From Cohnella hashimotonis (lineage in GTDB: Bacteria > Bacillota > Bacilli > Paenibacillales > Paenibacillaceae), in assembly GCF_030014955.1 (NCBI RefSeq), contig NZ_JAGRPV010000001.1, positions 1,488,001 through 1,552,000 of the forward strand: DNA of 64,000 nucleotides. The letters run 5' to 3'. Under the pieces are notes generated by a model that was given only the letters and a program-made list of their open reading frames with translations, ran no database searches and was not told where the DNA came from. Both the position numbers and the translations under genes were made by a program. Each line of letters starts with the position of its first letter. Within the stretch, counting starts at the first letter, position 1. This document shows positions 48,601 through 56,998 of the stretch, piece by piece.

Positions 48601-51060
48601 GTTGCCGGCATGGACTTGTACCCGTACGCCGATGCCGACGAGAACGAGCTGTTCTCGTTCGAGGACGGGCGATACGACGGCTGGACCGTCACCGGCGCCG
48701 CATTCGGCACAGCTCCGAGCTCGGGAACGCACGGCGGCTCGGTGACGAATATCAAAGGCAAGTTCTGGGCCGATTCGAGGTGGGGCGACGACTCGATCAC
48801 GGGCAAGCTGCGCAGTCCGAAATTCATGATCGACAAAGACGTATTGAGCCTGCGAATCGCCGGCTACGACGGCCCGGCAGGCACGAACGGGCAAAATTAC
48901 ATCATGATTAAACGCGCGTCCGACAACACGCCGCTCTATGTCGTCCGTCCGCCGCAAAGCAATGCGCTCGTGCCGCGGCAGCTCGACGTGCAAGCATCGA
49001 TCGGAACGGAGGTGTATCTGGAAGCGACGGATGCCGACGTCGATGCCGCCTATGGCTGGATCGGCTTCGACAGCGTCTCGCTCAGCAACTACAAAGACAA
49101 GGGAGCGGTCGCCGATTTCTCGTTCGAGCAGGGCACCTTTGCGGGCTGGAGCGCTTCCGGCGCAGCATTCGGAACGGCGCCTTCGAGCGCGGATCACGGC
49201 GGGACGGTGACGGGGGTGCGCGGCGTTTATTGGGCGGATTCCCTGGCCGGGGGGCAGGCTGCAACAGGCACGCTTAATTCGCGCCAGTTTTTGCCCGAGA
49301 AACAATTGCTGACCTTCCGCATCGCCGGCTTCGACGGAACGAGCGGCACCGACGGCAAAAACTTCGTCTATCTGCGAAGGGCGTCCGATGACGCCATATT
49401 GCTAACGGCCAAGCCGCCGCAAAGCGGCAGCTTCAAGCTTGTAAACTGGGACGTATCGGCTTACATGGGGACGCGCGTGTATATGCAGGCGGTGGACGGA
49501 AATGGCGGAAGCGCCGATGCTTGGCTCGGAATCGACGACGTCCGATATAGCGGCGATCTTGGCTTCGAACGGGGAACCTACGCCGGCTGGACCGTCACCG
49601 GAACGGGTTTCGGGTTGTCGCCTACCTACCAGAAGACGGATCCGACGCGTCCCTGGGGCAAGACCGTGGCGTCCGTGCCCGGCTACGACGGCAAATATTT
49701 CGCTTCGACGCATGCCGCAGGCAGCACCGCAACGGGAATCTTGACCAGCCGAAGCTTCGTCGTCGACAAGCCGATCCTGTCGTTCCGCGGCGCGGGCTAC
49801 GACGGACCGGGCGGCAGCAACAACCAGAATTACTACTGGCTCATGCGCGCTTCGGACGATACGCCGCTCATCGTAGGCAAACCGCCGCAAAGCGATCATT
49901 TCACGACGACTTATTGGGACGTGTCCGCGTACATCGGCGAGGAAGTTTATTTCAAGGTGGAAGATACCGATGCATCGGACGGCAGCGCAGGCTGGATTGC
50001 GTTCGACGACCTGCAGCTGCTCGGCAACTTCGACTTCGAGATCGGCACTTGGGCAGGCTGGACGACGACCGGCACGGCCTTCGGCTCGTTCCCGCTGCTG
50101 TACGATCCGAACGGAAGCGTGAGCGGGTTCCGCGGATCGCGTTATGCGGCCTCTTATCTGAACGGCAATGCGCCGACGGGGACGCTGACGAGCGAGCGCT
50201 TTACGCTGGAGAGCGGGACGTTTTCTTTCCGCAAGGCCGGCTACGACGGCCCTTCGGGTACGAACGACCAGAACTTTTACTATTTGCGAAGAGCATCGGA
50301 TGACGCCATCTTGTTTAGCGCCAAGCCGCCGCAGAGCGATTCATTCGTGACGGAGACGTGGGACGTATCCGCCTATGTCGGCACAAAGGTTTATTTTCAG
50401 GCGGTGGACGGGGCTGCCGATTCGTGGCTGGCGGTGGACGATATCCAGTGGCGCGGCGCCGGACCGAAGACGTTCGCGGTACAGGTATCGTCCGACGGTA
50501 CGACCTGGAGCGCGCCCGTGCTCACCGTCGCCGACCAAGGCAACCGCTTCGGCAGCTATTCCTGGACGCCGGCGAACGGGCGTTATATTCGGTTGAGCAT
50601 TACGGAGGGTTATGGCGATCAGGTGGCGATCAAGGAGCTCGCATTCCGCCAAGCGTTGAAGGAGCTGCCGATCGCAGCGGCCACCGCGTCGTCGGAGGGA
50701 GCGGGCTACGAGGCGGGAAAGGCGATGGACGGCATTGCCGATTCCGATAGTAACATGTGGTCGAGCGTCGGCGCTCCGCCGTCCTGGATACAATTCGACC
50801 TGGGCGCCGTTAAAAGCGTAGGAGCCGTTGAGGTATTCGCCCGCAACAGCGCGTTCGCGCAAAAGCTGGGGCCGGCAGAGTTCAGCGTTAAGGTGTCGGC
50901 CGACGGCGTCGGCTGGACGACCGTGTACATCGCGAAAAACAACGGCGAGAACGATACGACCTACACGTTCCCGGCCGCGAGCGCCAGATACGTGAGGCTG
51001 GATATCGCGAGCGGCTGGAACGGAACGTCGCAAATCAGGGAGGTCAAGATTTTCGAATGA
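45691..51060 (+). CDS. Secreted multidomain GH42-like glycoside hydrolase
   Basis: About 1789 aa from GTG 45691, five bases after GGCGGAG; an ATG at 45673, overlapping the previous stop, has no good site. Signal peptide to about SASAS. Domains: discoidin (30-160); a GH42-like TIM barrel plus trimerisation-like Rossmann region (160-800; YDDNAKARFREWLQAHYASL, LNSAWGTAYASW); a beta region; a discoidin domain whose N-terminal half (to about 985) and C-terminal half (from 1590) are separated by four FExGxxxGW modules; and a last discoidin domain (1650-1789). No SLH anchor. It likely trims a galactose- or arabinose-bearing side chain outside the cell; the catalytic acids are not certain. Confidence 0.75.
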   Translation: MRTIKACAAGTIVAIAALLGSDRSASASNAALPISYVAASSSQTGYEPAKAVDHVYDSGANRWAANAAPSAASPQWISFDLGSLKYAGAIEIFPEIGSGPKDFTIETSADGVSYTVQRTVHLTADKRTYSSWTPLKTRYIRVKATAGFGGKMQIREAYPFSEIYPYRVGTLAAGDPYDFSRLTEAGFDALKKANVQLVNMALGGYAPDYAAQILPNGGDPDVDANYHWAKADETVARFASHGFDMAFGQNIGLTTTAWPQLSDPMVDEHGNAFDTSIRGNPFASDYLTLSKAFVKKVAAHFADNPYVRSHLITGPGFFGGMEIFGGDIVNPSLYVYDDNAKARFREWLQAHYASLAALNSAWGTAYASWSGVQPPLPLRTGMTGAYDARQSWSDLMFWLRDYVVAFARQTASDVRAVTDKPLSVEIDGTNLFSPMESQASVGLVARVFGDYKPFVLAGSSSDEVFGSAALAAAARFYGYATAMDNANYESAEISDDTMFGLMSKGIGTFNNSNLAEDFIGSGWVGAPHTTGWDPSASYTPTHELNQFAEKTKRLLAVDPLPAQSDVAVYNSFYSSNYRKGYRYDDYMNIYDKDHGVGFNVRPFASWSHYIDSPDIVDDFLIEDGALSNYKLLVTANASLTLTSDTAQSNLLSWIQGGGAIVGFGKDSFNYKLNLSTRSISGGTNVSDWMMGLSGGAAATTTASRTASVAANKPAWLTSLKPGETATFAVEDGSQAQAFTSLVSGATPVLVDGSGRTIMAEYGYGAGKVLFSTIPVSDSELFHDEFMGKILHDFADHAGIVREVAYDGDRFHAAYMGTNKLDDSKVVVVADPKYMAGGQYSSNGEVADPQYQGNGQTMTIKTGAGLNGQAVTLDVTTPWNHVSGGTIRETSLNTPQKLITYTASSSQPLTLQALPYGYLPIAGVSAGMADTPYTPDKVADGLKEDSGYWLGGGASVANPQVLTVDLGKAYPVAGMDLYPYADADENELFSFEDGRYDGWTVTGAAFGTAPSSGTHGGSVTNIKGKFWADSRWGDDSITGKLRSPKFMIDKDVLSLRIAGYDGPAGTNGQNYIMIKRASDNTPLYVVRPPQSNALVPRQLDVQASIGTEVYLEATDADVDAAYGWIGFDSVSLSNYKDKGAVADFSFEQGTFAGWSASGAAFGTAPSSADHGGTVTGVRGVYWADSLAGGQAATGTLNSRQFLPEKQLLTFRIAGFDGTSGTDGKNFVYLRRASDDAILLTAKPPQSGSFKLVNWDVSAYMGTRVYMQAVDGNGGSADAWLGIDDVRYSGDLGFERGTYAGWTVTGTGFGLSPTYQKTDPTRPWGKTVASVPGYDGKYFASTHAAGSTATGILTSRSFVVDKPILSFRGAGYDGPGGSNNQNYYWLMRASDDTPLIVGKPPQSDHFTTTYWDVSAYIGEEVYFKVEDTDASDGSAGWIAFDDLQLLGNFDFEIGTWAGWTTTGTAFGSFPLLYDPNGSVSGFRGSRYAASYLNGNAPTGTLTSERFTLESGTFSFRKAGYDGPSGTNDQNFYYLRRASDDAILFSAKPPQSDSFVTETWDVSAYVGTKVYFQAVDGAADSWLAVDDIQWRGAGPKTFAVQVSSDGTTWSAPVLTVADQGNRFGSYSWTPANGRYIRLSITEGYGDQVAIKELAFRQALKELPIAAATASSEGAGYEAGKAMDGIADSDSNMWSSVGAPPSWIQFDLGAVKSVGAVEVFARNSAFAQKLGPAEFSVKVSADGVGWTTVYIAKNNGENDTTYTFPAASARYVRLDIASGWNGTSQIREVKIFE
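48649..50460 (+). repeat. Four tandem FExGxxxGW modules inserted in a discoidin domain
   Basis: Units start near 48655, 49120, 49560 and 50032 (141-157 residues each) and share FExGxxxGW, AFGTAPSS or similar, a TGxLxSxxF strand, GYDGPxGTNxQNxYxxxRASDxxxL and a closing AWxxxDD. They resemble the galactose-binding-like modules at the ends of some GH32 enzymes. The flanks VDLGKAYPVAGMDLYPYA and GPKTFAVQVSSDG are the two halves of one discoidin fold. Confidence 0.85.
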
Positions 51061-52322
51061 ATGATTTCATTGATTCGCGGGATTCTTTAGAGTCATTTGA
51101 CTCGCTTGATTCGCTTGCGGGCGGGAAGCGGCTGTTCGATCGGGACTCTCCCGTCTACCGCATGCCCGCCGTCACAGCCTGCCCGGAGCTGGATTACCGG
51201 TCCGCTTCGGGGGACATCGTCAAGGCCTTGTATTTCCGAGGCCTTGATTATCTCGGCCGGCCGACGCGGGTATTCGCTTATATGAGCGTCCCCGCAGAAG
51301 CATCCGACGCGTCGCCGGTGCCGGCCGTCGTGCTCGTTCACGGCGGTCTTGGCACGGCGTTCGCCGAATGGGCGGACAAGTGGCGCGCTCTCGGCTATGC
51401 GGCCATCGCCATCGATACGGAAGGAAACAAGCCGATTGCGCCCGGGAGCTGGGATTACGAGCGGGACGATTCCGAATTGGCCGGTCCCAAGGGCGATCCG
51501 ACGTTCGCGACGATCGGCCGGCCTTTGTCCGAGCAGTGGATGTACTTTGCCGTCGCCAAGGCGCTGCTCGCGGGCACGATCCTCCGTGCCGACGACAGGA
51601 TCGACGGCGGCAAGATCGGGATCGTCGGCATCTCCTGGGGCGGATTTATCGCCAGCCTCGCGATCGGGCAGGACGACCGTTTCGCTTTTGCCGTCCCGGT
51701 ATATGGTTCAGGCTATTTGCAGGAGTCCCATGGCGACTTCCGTTCGAAAATGGCGCCCGACCCCATCGCTTCGCTATGGGACCCATCCGTCTATCTCGAT
51801 GCCGTGGCGATGCCGACGCTATGGCTGAACGGCGATCTCGACTACGCTTTTTCCCCGGACGCCACGAGCAAGTCCGCCGCCGCTACAGGAGGGAGCCTTT
51901 GCCTGCTGCCCGATATGGGGCACGGACATGCCGAGGGATGGGCACCTTCGGAAATTTACCAGTTTGCGGACGGCGTGACGAAGGGAGGGCCCGGGCTAAT
52001 CCGAATTGTCCGCCAACCTGCGGCGTTGGCCGGCCGTGGGATCGAGCTGGCTTTTAAGTCACCGTCAGGCGTCTCCGTAACGCAGGCATACGTCCGCTGC
52101 TCGAAAAGCGCGCTATCCTATGCCGTCGACGGCGAAAACGGCGCTTGCCGGGCGACCACGCCATGGGTCACCGTTCCTGCTATCGTCGACGAGTTAAGCG
52201 GCACGATTCGCGCCGAGCCTCCACCCGCAACGCAGCTCTACTACGTGAACATCGTCGGAACGGACGGCGCAAGGTCGTTTACCGTATCTTCTCAATTGGT
52301 TCAACTGGAAGGCACGCGCTAG
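51057..52322 (+). CDS. Alpha/beta hydrolase, acetyl xylan esterase/dienelactone hydrolase-like
   Basis: 421 aa, no clear signal peptide; ATG overlaps the previous stop (ATGA). The fold shows VVLVHGG, the nucleophile elbow GISWGG (Ser193), NGDLDYAF (Asp260 or Asp262) and MGHGHAEGW (His289 or His291), so the triad is complete. A beta-rich C-terminal extension of about 110 residues follows. It may deacetylate oligosaccharides so that the coupled GH78 and GH42-like enzymes can act. Last gene of the operon 41985-52322, with a perfect terminator behind it. Confidence 0.85.
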   Translation: MNDFIDSRDSLESFDSLDSLAGGKRLFDRDSPVYRMPAVTACPELDYRSASGDIVKALYFRGLDYLGRPTRVFAYMSVPAEASDASPVPAVVLVHGGLGTAFAEWADKWRALGYAAIAIDTEGNKPIAPGSWDYERDDSELAGPKGDPTFATIGRPLSEQWMYFAVAKALLAGTILRADDRIDGGKIGIVGISWGGFIASLAIGQDDRFAFAVPVYGSGYLQESHGDFRSKMAPDPIASLWDPSVYLDAVAMPTLWLNGDLDYAFSPDATSKSAAATGGSLCLLPDMGHGHAEGWAPSEIYQFADGVTKGGPGLIRIVRQPAALAGRGIELAFKSPSGVSVTQAYVRCSKSALSYAVDGENGACRATTPWVTVPAIVDELSGTIRAEPPPATQLYYVNIVGTDGARSFTVSSQLVQLEGTR

Positions 52323-52331
52323 ATTCGCATG

Positions 52332-52367
52332 AAACAGGCCTCGATCGCGGCGATCGAGGCCTGTTTT
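52332..52367 (+). terminator. Perfect terminator of the rhamnosidase operon
   Basis: ACAGGCCTCGATCG and CGATCGAGGCCTGT form a 14-bp perfect stem with a three-base loop, flanked by AA and TTTTT. Confidence 0.95.
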
Positions 52368-52420
52368 TAACGGGATGACCAGGGTTCGGATGTTGGGCTA
52401 GTCGAAAAAGCGGCATATGT

Positions 52421-52740
52421 ACCGCCTCACGAGAGCGAGATAAACGGCAAAATCGCGCAGCTCCCTCAGAAACCGCCTTCCGTGACCGAAGTTACACGGA
52501 ATAACCGTGCAACTCCTGTAGAGACCGCCTCCCGGATCGAAGTTACACGGAAACGCTCGTACCTCTACGCCGATAAGTGCAAATGGGCATTATTTCCTCA
52601 TCGGGGACGCTCGATCCTGTGCCGATAGGCGCAAAAAGACATTATCGGAGCGTCCGCGAAGCTCGTAAAGGCAGCGATAAGCGCCAAAAGGCACGATCGT
52701 CGCCTTCGCTACCCCCGGAAAGGTACCGATAATCGAAGCA
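52421..52740. repeat. Seven-unit intergenic repeat array with ~52-bp period (array 3)
   Basis: Three units begin ACCGCCT at 52421, 52472 and 52524; the last two share CGAAGTTACACGGAA. Four further units begin CGATAAG-like at 52571, 52623, 52675 and 52728, with G-CAAA-G-CATTATCG cores. Spacings are 51, 52, 47, 52, 52 and 53. The sequence family differs from arrays 1 and 2 but the unit length is the same. No gene is seen in 52323-52911. Confidence 0.75.
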
Positions 52741-52911
52741 GGACACTAACGCCGGCTATTTTTTCATGTTTTATTCAAAGCTTCTGCGGCAATCCGGTTG
52801 ATTGAGGGAAATAGATGCATTGTTGCTTCCGGCGGCAGACGTCGCAGCGCGAGAGACGCAATTTATGTACGATACGAATGCGCAAAATTAGCTAATGCAA
52901 AGCGCCGCACG

Positions 52912-53322
52912 CTAAAACAAACAAACATACTGGGACGCCCTCTCCATGAGTCTTTCCCGACGATCCGCACGAACGGGTTGTTCCATGCCGATCAACTGCT
53001 GCAGCGCGGTTCGAGCCAAATGCGAATATACGTCGTTTCCGCAACATCTCCGCTCTAGCTCCTGCGCGTCGAAAGGCTGTTTGGCAATCAGTATCTTCCG
53101 CAAGCCATTCGACCAGGTCACCCAATCGGACGGCTTATCGCAAGCTTCAAGCACCCACTCGCTCGCGACCGGTCCGGCATTCGTGGATAACAGCAAATGA
53201 ATTCGATCGCAGTCGAGGTCTCTTTGAACGAAGGGTACGATGAAAAGCTCCAGCTTAAAGATGAGGACGACTGGCGATGAGCTTGCCGGAGCGGCCGGCG
53301 TTTCGATGGCTTGCACTTGCAT
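52912..53322 (-). CDS. Hypothetical protein (136 aa)
   Basis: The ATG at 53322 follows AAGGGAGAGATA at fair spacing. The product is soluble-looking, with KLELFIVPFVQRDLDCDRIHLL near the start and a Trp- and Cys-containing middle; no family is recognised. Lower GC than its neighbours. It is isolated between repeat array 3 and kdpE. It could be a real small gene or a chance frame. Confidence 0.5.
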   Translation of the reverse strand: MQVQAIETPAAPASSSPVVLIFKLELFIVPFVQRDLDCDRIHLLLSTNAGPVASEWVLEACDKPSDWVTWSNGLRKILIAKQPFDAQELERRCCGNDVYSHLARTALQQLIGMEQPVRADRRERLMERASQYVCLF

Positions 53323-53551
53323 GTTACGGTATCTCTCCCTTCGAGCCGCGACGGCTTGCCATTTATGATAGGCCGATCCGCTCGATCTGTAAAATGCAGC
53401 GATAGTGGATAGGCTTATCTTAAAGGCAAATTTTTCAGCCGCAGTAAAGCAAGGCTCGTAAAACCACTCATTTTGCGATAAATCTCGTCGTCTCTTGCAT
53501 TTGCTTTGGCATTGGCATTTGTTCGGTCAGTTTCGCGAGCCAATTCCGCTA

Positions 53552-54256
53552 TCAGTCCCGCGAACGAAAACGATAACCGACGCCCGGCTCCGTCAGTATA
53601 AACTGCGGCTGCGTCGAATCCGCCTCCAGCTTTTTGCGCAGGTGGCCGATGTACACGCGCAGGTAGTGGCTGTCGGACTCGCTATGCTGATCGCCCCACA
53701 CCTGCTGCAGCAGGTGCCGCTGGGTGACGACTTTGCCGGCGCTCACGGCCAGCAGCTTGAGCAGGTCGTATTCGGTCGGCGTCAGCTTGACCCGCTCTCC
53801 GTTCAATTCGACGACGCGATGAATCAGATCGATGGTCAGCGCGCCGAACGTCAGGACCGGCTCGTTAATCGATTGAGAAGCCGCATGCCGCAGCGCCACC
53901 CGGATGCGGGCGACGAGCTCGCCCATGCTGAACGGCTTGGTCACATAATCGTCCGCCCCGCCGTCCAGCGCCACGATCTTGTCTTCCTCCCGATCCTTGG
54001 CCGTCAGCACGATAATCGGCGCCAGCGACCATTCCCGGATGCGGCTGAGCACCTCCAGGCCCGGCAGATCCGGCAGCCCGAGATCAAGCAAAATCAAATC
54101 CGGCCGAACCAGCGCCGCCTGCTGCAGCCCTTCCTCGCCGGTCGCCGCCTCGTGAATGACGAATCGGTATGCCTGTAAAGTTACGCGAAGCAGCTTGCGA
54201 ATTTGCGGCTCGTCATCCACGATCAAAATTCGTGCGCCTTGCTCATTCATCGCCAT
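53552..54256 (-). CDS. kdpE: Response regulator KdpE
   Basis: 234 aa. The receiver domain (residues 9-120) has the acidic pair VDDEP, phospho-acceptor Asp in LLDLGLPD and conserved Lys in VTKPFS; the OmpR/PhoB winged helix follows (LTPTEYDLLKLLA, YLRVYIGHLRKKLE, TEPGVGYRF). The WGDQHSESDSHYLRVY stretch is typical of KdpE. Two ATGs (54256 and 54250) are possible after GGAG; the former is given. It overlaps the kinase gene by 14 bases. It activates kdpFABC at low potassium or high osmolarity. Confidence 0.92.
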   Translation of the reverse strand: MAMNEQGARILIVDDEPQIRKLLRVTLQAYRFVIHEAATGEEGLQQAALVRPDLILLDLGLPDLPGLEVLSRIREWSLAPIIVLTAKDREEDKIVALDGGADDYVTKPFSMGELVARIRVALRHAASQSINEPVLTFGALTIDLIHRVVELNGERVKLTPTEYDLLKLLAVSAGKVVTQRHLLQQVWGDQHSESDSHYLRVYIGHLRKKLEADSTQPQFILTEPGVGYRFRSRD

Positions 54257-55835
54257 CGTTCTCCGTTTCCTGTTCCTTTAACCGATCCTGCCGGTCCTGC
54301 CAGTCCCGCCGGTCCTGCCGTTCGCCGGCATCGCCCAGCGGAAGCGCGATCGTCATTACCGTGCCATGCGGCTCGTTGCGCCTTCCCGATATCGTGCCGC
54401 CGTGCAGCTCCGCGATTCCTTTGCAGATGGCGAGGCCCAAGCCCGTGCCCGTTACTTGCCTCGTGGCATCGGCACGATAAAACTTGTCGAATATCCGCCC
54501 GTATTCCTCCTCCGCAAGTCCGATCCCCTGATCGGCCACCGCAATGACCAGTGTGTCCGAGTCGAACGACACCGCGATGTCGATCTCGCTGTAATCCGGG
54601 CTGTACTTGATCGCATTGCCGACGACGTTCGCCAGCATTTGCTCCAGCAGCACTTCGTCGCCCGATACCAACGGGACGTGTTCGGGCAGCCGCACTCTAA
54701 ACTTGCGATGCTCCTTGTAGTCCTGAACCTGGGCCAGCGTTACCCCGACCAGATCCTCAACGTCGCACCAGTTTCTCCGCAGCCGCAGCATGCCGCTCTC
54801 GAGCTGCACCATGCTGAGCAGATTTTTCACCAGCCGGTTCATCCGCAGCGCGCCGTCGCGAATATTGATCGACAACTCCTTCCGGTCCTCGGAGGTGAAC
54901 GGCGCGTCGTCCGACGCCAGCACGGTGGCGGAGCCGATGATCGCGGCAAGCGGCGTCCGCAGCTCATGGGAAACGGAATCCAGGATCGCCGTGCGCAGAC
55001 GTTCCGATTCGGCCGTCAGATGCGCGATCTTGGCTTCCTCGGCCAGCTTCGCGCGGGCGACGGCGCTAGCGGCCAGTCCGCCAAGCGCCTCGAGCATTTC
55101 TCGCTGTCCGGCAGTAAACAAGCTCTTCCGCTCCTTCAGATTAAGCGCGAGCACGCCGTATACGCGCTCCTCGGTTCGCAGCGGCAAATAGCAGCCGGGC
55201 GCGTCGCGCAGCGTATGCGAGCCATAGCCGATCGCTTCGCCGTGATCGAAGGCCAGCTTGGCGGTCGCTTTTTCCGCTTCGCCTCGTCCCCAATCGCTAT
55301 CCGCGGCGGAGCGGTGGCTAAGCACCAGAGTGCCCTTTGCGTCCGGCATATAAATGGCGACCTCGCTGCCCATCGATTGCGCCGCTTGACGGGAGACGTT
55401 ATCGAGCAACACGTTCACGTCGGTGATCGCGTTCATCTGCCTGCTCAGCGTATATAGCGCCGTCGTCTGCGCTTCTCTCTGCTTGGCATAAAGCAACTGC
55501 TGCTTGAGCCTTGAAGCCAGGCTGGCGGTCAGCGCGGCGACGGCCACGTAGACGGCGAACGATACCAAATAACGCAGGTCCGCCACCGAGAAGCTGAGCG
55601 TCGGCGGGACAAAAAAGAAATCCAGCGCGACGATCGCGAGTACGGCCGCATAGATCGCAGGGCGAAGACCCCACCAGACCGCGCTGACGAGGATCGGAAA
55701 TAAATAGATCAGCGCAATATTCACCAGATCGAACGCGAGGCCGAGCACATGCATGACGACCGTCATGAGCGCGACCAGAAGGGTGATGCTTGCATAAGGC
55801 CGCCAGCGCGCCCATAAAGCTTGCAGGTTCCGCAC
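54243..55835 (-). CDS. kdpD: KdpD-type histidine kinase lacking the N-terminal KdpD and USP domains
   Basis: 530 aa from GTG 55835, preceded by GGGAAGTG; an ATG at 55949 would add 38 residues but has no ribosome-binding site. Parts: four membrane helices (DUF4118; LIYLFPILVSAVWWGLRPA, FFFVPPTLSF), a GAF domain, HisKA with SVSHELRTPLAAI, and HATPase (NVVGNAIKYSP, DQGIGL, GTGLGLAICKG). Full KdpD is about 900 aa because of an N-terminal sensor NTPase and USP domain; these are absent here but appear as a separate gene at 62501. It forms the signalling core with KdpE. A run of QDRRDWQDRQDRLK marks the tail. Confidence 0.9.
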   Translation of the reverse strand: MRNLQALWARWRPYASITLLVALMTVVMHVLGLAFDLVNIALIYLFPILVSAVWWGLRPAIYAAVLAIVALDFFFVPPTLSFSVADLRYLVSFAVYVAVAALTASLASRLKQQLLYAKQREAQTTALYTLSRQMNAITDVNVLLDNVSRQAAQSMGSEVAIYMPDAKGTLVLSHRSAADSDWGRGEAEKATAKLAFDHGEAIGYGSHTLRDAPGCYLPLRTEERVYGVLALNLKERKSLFTAGQREMLEALGGLAASAVARAKLAEEAKIAHLTAESERLRTAILDSVSHELRTPLAAIIGSATVLASDDAPFTSEDRKELSINIRDGALRMNRLVKNLLSMVQLESGMLRLRRNWCDVEDLVGVTLAQVQDYKEHRKFRVRLPEHVPLVSGDEVLLEQMLANVVGNAIKYSPDYSEIDIAVSFDSDTLVIAVADQGIGLAEEEYGRIFDKFYRADATRQVTGTGLGLAICKGIAELHGGTISGRRNEPHGTVMTIALPLGDAGERQDRRDWQDRQDRLKEQETENDGDE

Positions 55836-56015
55836 GAATTTACACTTCCCGCCCGCACGAATTTCCGGACTCGTTTTCCTTAAGGTTACTGTAAACAGCG
55901 AAGAAAATAAACCGTAAAGAGGTGTAAAAATACTATAAAAATCACTCATAATCTTAATAATATTCAGTATTCGAGAGAAAACGGGAGAACAGTACCTTTT
56001 TTATTTCCATTTCTA

Positions 56016-56029
56016 TCGATTTTAATCGA
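56016..56029. promoter_or_regulatory. Inverted repeat in the divergent kdp control region
   Basis: TCGATT-TT-AATCGA in an AT-rich stretch between the divergent kdpD and kdpFABC units, a plausible KdpE or other operator. The 350 bases 55836-56185 hold no gene. Confidence 0.35.
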
Positions 56030-56185
56030 ATATCCATTTAAATCCGATTTGGGTTCCTTTACAGCAAGTTCAGCCGGGCGTAAGATACGTGCAGAACGGT
56101 GCCTGGCTAGCACGGAGGCAGCGGATTGACGGTTTGATGAGGGAAGGGATTGCGAGACTGTTTTAACAAATGGCTTTCACAAAAT

Positions 56186-56346
56186 CGTTAGACGCTGAAT
56201 CCTGGAACGAGCAGGAACGGGGGAACCAATCGGGGCCATATACGGCTCCACGGGGTGAATCGCCAGGCACATGACAGTGCCCGGCGTAGGGCGGCTCTCG
56301 CGCCCGAATCCGACAGCTAACCTCGCAAGCGTATCGGAGAGGCAAC
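56186..56346 (+). promoter_or_regulatory. c-di-AMP riboswitch (ydaO/yuaA class) of the kdp operon
   Basis: The conserved blocks occur in order: CGCTGAATCC, CGGGGGAACCA, GGGGTGAATCGC, GTAGGGCGGCTCTCGC, CGCCCGAATCCGACAGCTAA and GGAGAGG. This class senses cyclic di-AMP and, when bound, favours the terminator downstream, so the genes for potassium uptake are turned off when c-di-AMP (high internal potassium) rises. The same class is known upstream of potassium transporters in Firmicutes, including kdp operons. Confidence 0.93.
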
Positions 56347-56382
56347 ACTTGTCGCGCGCGATCCAAGACGACGGTCTTGATC

Positions 56383-56426
56383 AGAAGCCGCGGGAAAGGT
56401 TCCTCCTTTGCCGGGCTTCTTTTTTG
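56383..56426 (+). terminator. Riboswitch-controlled terminator
   Basis: AGAAGCCGCGGGAAAGG (56383-56399) pairs with CCTTTGCCGGGCTTCT (56405-56420), a long stem with one small internal offset, followed by TTTTTT. It lies between the c-di-AMP aptamer and the first gene, so it is the expression platform. Confidence 0.9.
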
Positions 56427-56457
56427 TTGCCTTCTTCCTACTTAGGAGGGGGAGCTT

Positions 56458-56865
56458 ATGGAACAACGTCGTATTTTAGTGGCTGCGTCGGATGCGGCGG
56501 GGAGAGACTTCATTCGCCAGGCGCTGTACAAAAAGCTGCCTGTAGCCGCGCTTACGAACAACGGCAGAGAAGAAAAGGCGCTGCGGAAGATCGGAGTAAG
56601 CGAAGTTGTGCATGTAAATACTTCCTGTATCAACGAGAACGCCGCCGCGCCCGCATTTCCGATCGGACGGGTGTTCATTTTCGAATCCAGCCTGCCGCTG
56701 ACCTGCCGGTATTTGCAATGGGCGACCGGGTGCTCGTGTCTTGCGATTACTGTCGTTACGCATGCCTGGCATCCGGAAGTCATTTACAAAAAGCTGGGCG
56801 CGAGATACGTGGTGCGTACGCAAACCGGGGAAGTCGGATTTTTGCTCAGCCGTCTGCTCGATTGA
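56458..56865 (+). CDS. Hypothetical 135-aa protein, first gene of the kdp operon
   Basis: The ATG follows AGGAGGGGGAG. The product is soluble, starting RRILVAASDAAGRDFIRQAL like a Rossmann or receiver-type alpha/beta fold, with alternating strands (RVFIFESS, LAITVVTHA, ARYVVRTQ) and four cysteines clustered in the middle (TSC, LTC, GCSC). No phospho-acceptor or nucleotide motif is certain. It lies directly behind the c-di-AMP riboswitch and ahead of kdpF, which suggests a role in potassium homeostasis. I do not recognise the family. Confidence 0.8.
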   Translation: MEQRRILVAASDAAGRDFIRQALYKKLPVAALTNNGREEKALRKIGVSEVVHVNTSCINENAAAPAFPIGRVFIFESSLPLTCRYLQWATGCSCLAITVVTHAWHPEVIYKKLGARYVVRTQTGEVGFLLSRLLD

Positions 56866-56881
56866 TTTTAAAAAGGAGTGT

Positions 56882-56998
56882 ATGACCTTGCTCGATATTT
56901 GGATGACGTTGACGTTACTCGCCGCCTTTGCGCTTGTCGCCGGATTCGTAATCTGGTGCGACAAATCGATCGACGATGCGGGAGGCGAGCGCGCATGA
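56882..56998 (+). CDS. 38-aa single-span membrane protein in the kdp operon
   Basis: ATG after AAAAAGGAGTGT. One hydrophobic helix (WMTLTLLAAFALVAGFVIW) and a charged tail CDKSIDDAGGERA. Its stop overlaps the kdpF start by four bases, so translation is coupled. It may be a further small Kdp subunit or stabiliser, but nothing more can be said. Confidence 0.7.
   Translation: MTLLDIWMTLTLLAAFALVAGFVIWCDKSIDDAGGERA

Noticed and set aside
52798..53058. Plus-strand 86-aa frame
   Set aside because: No ribosome-binding site and overlaps the better-supported minus-strand frame 52912-53322.
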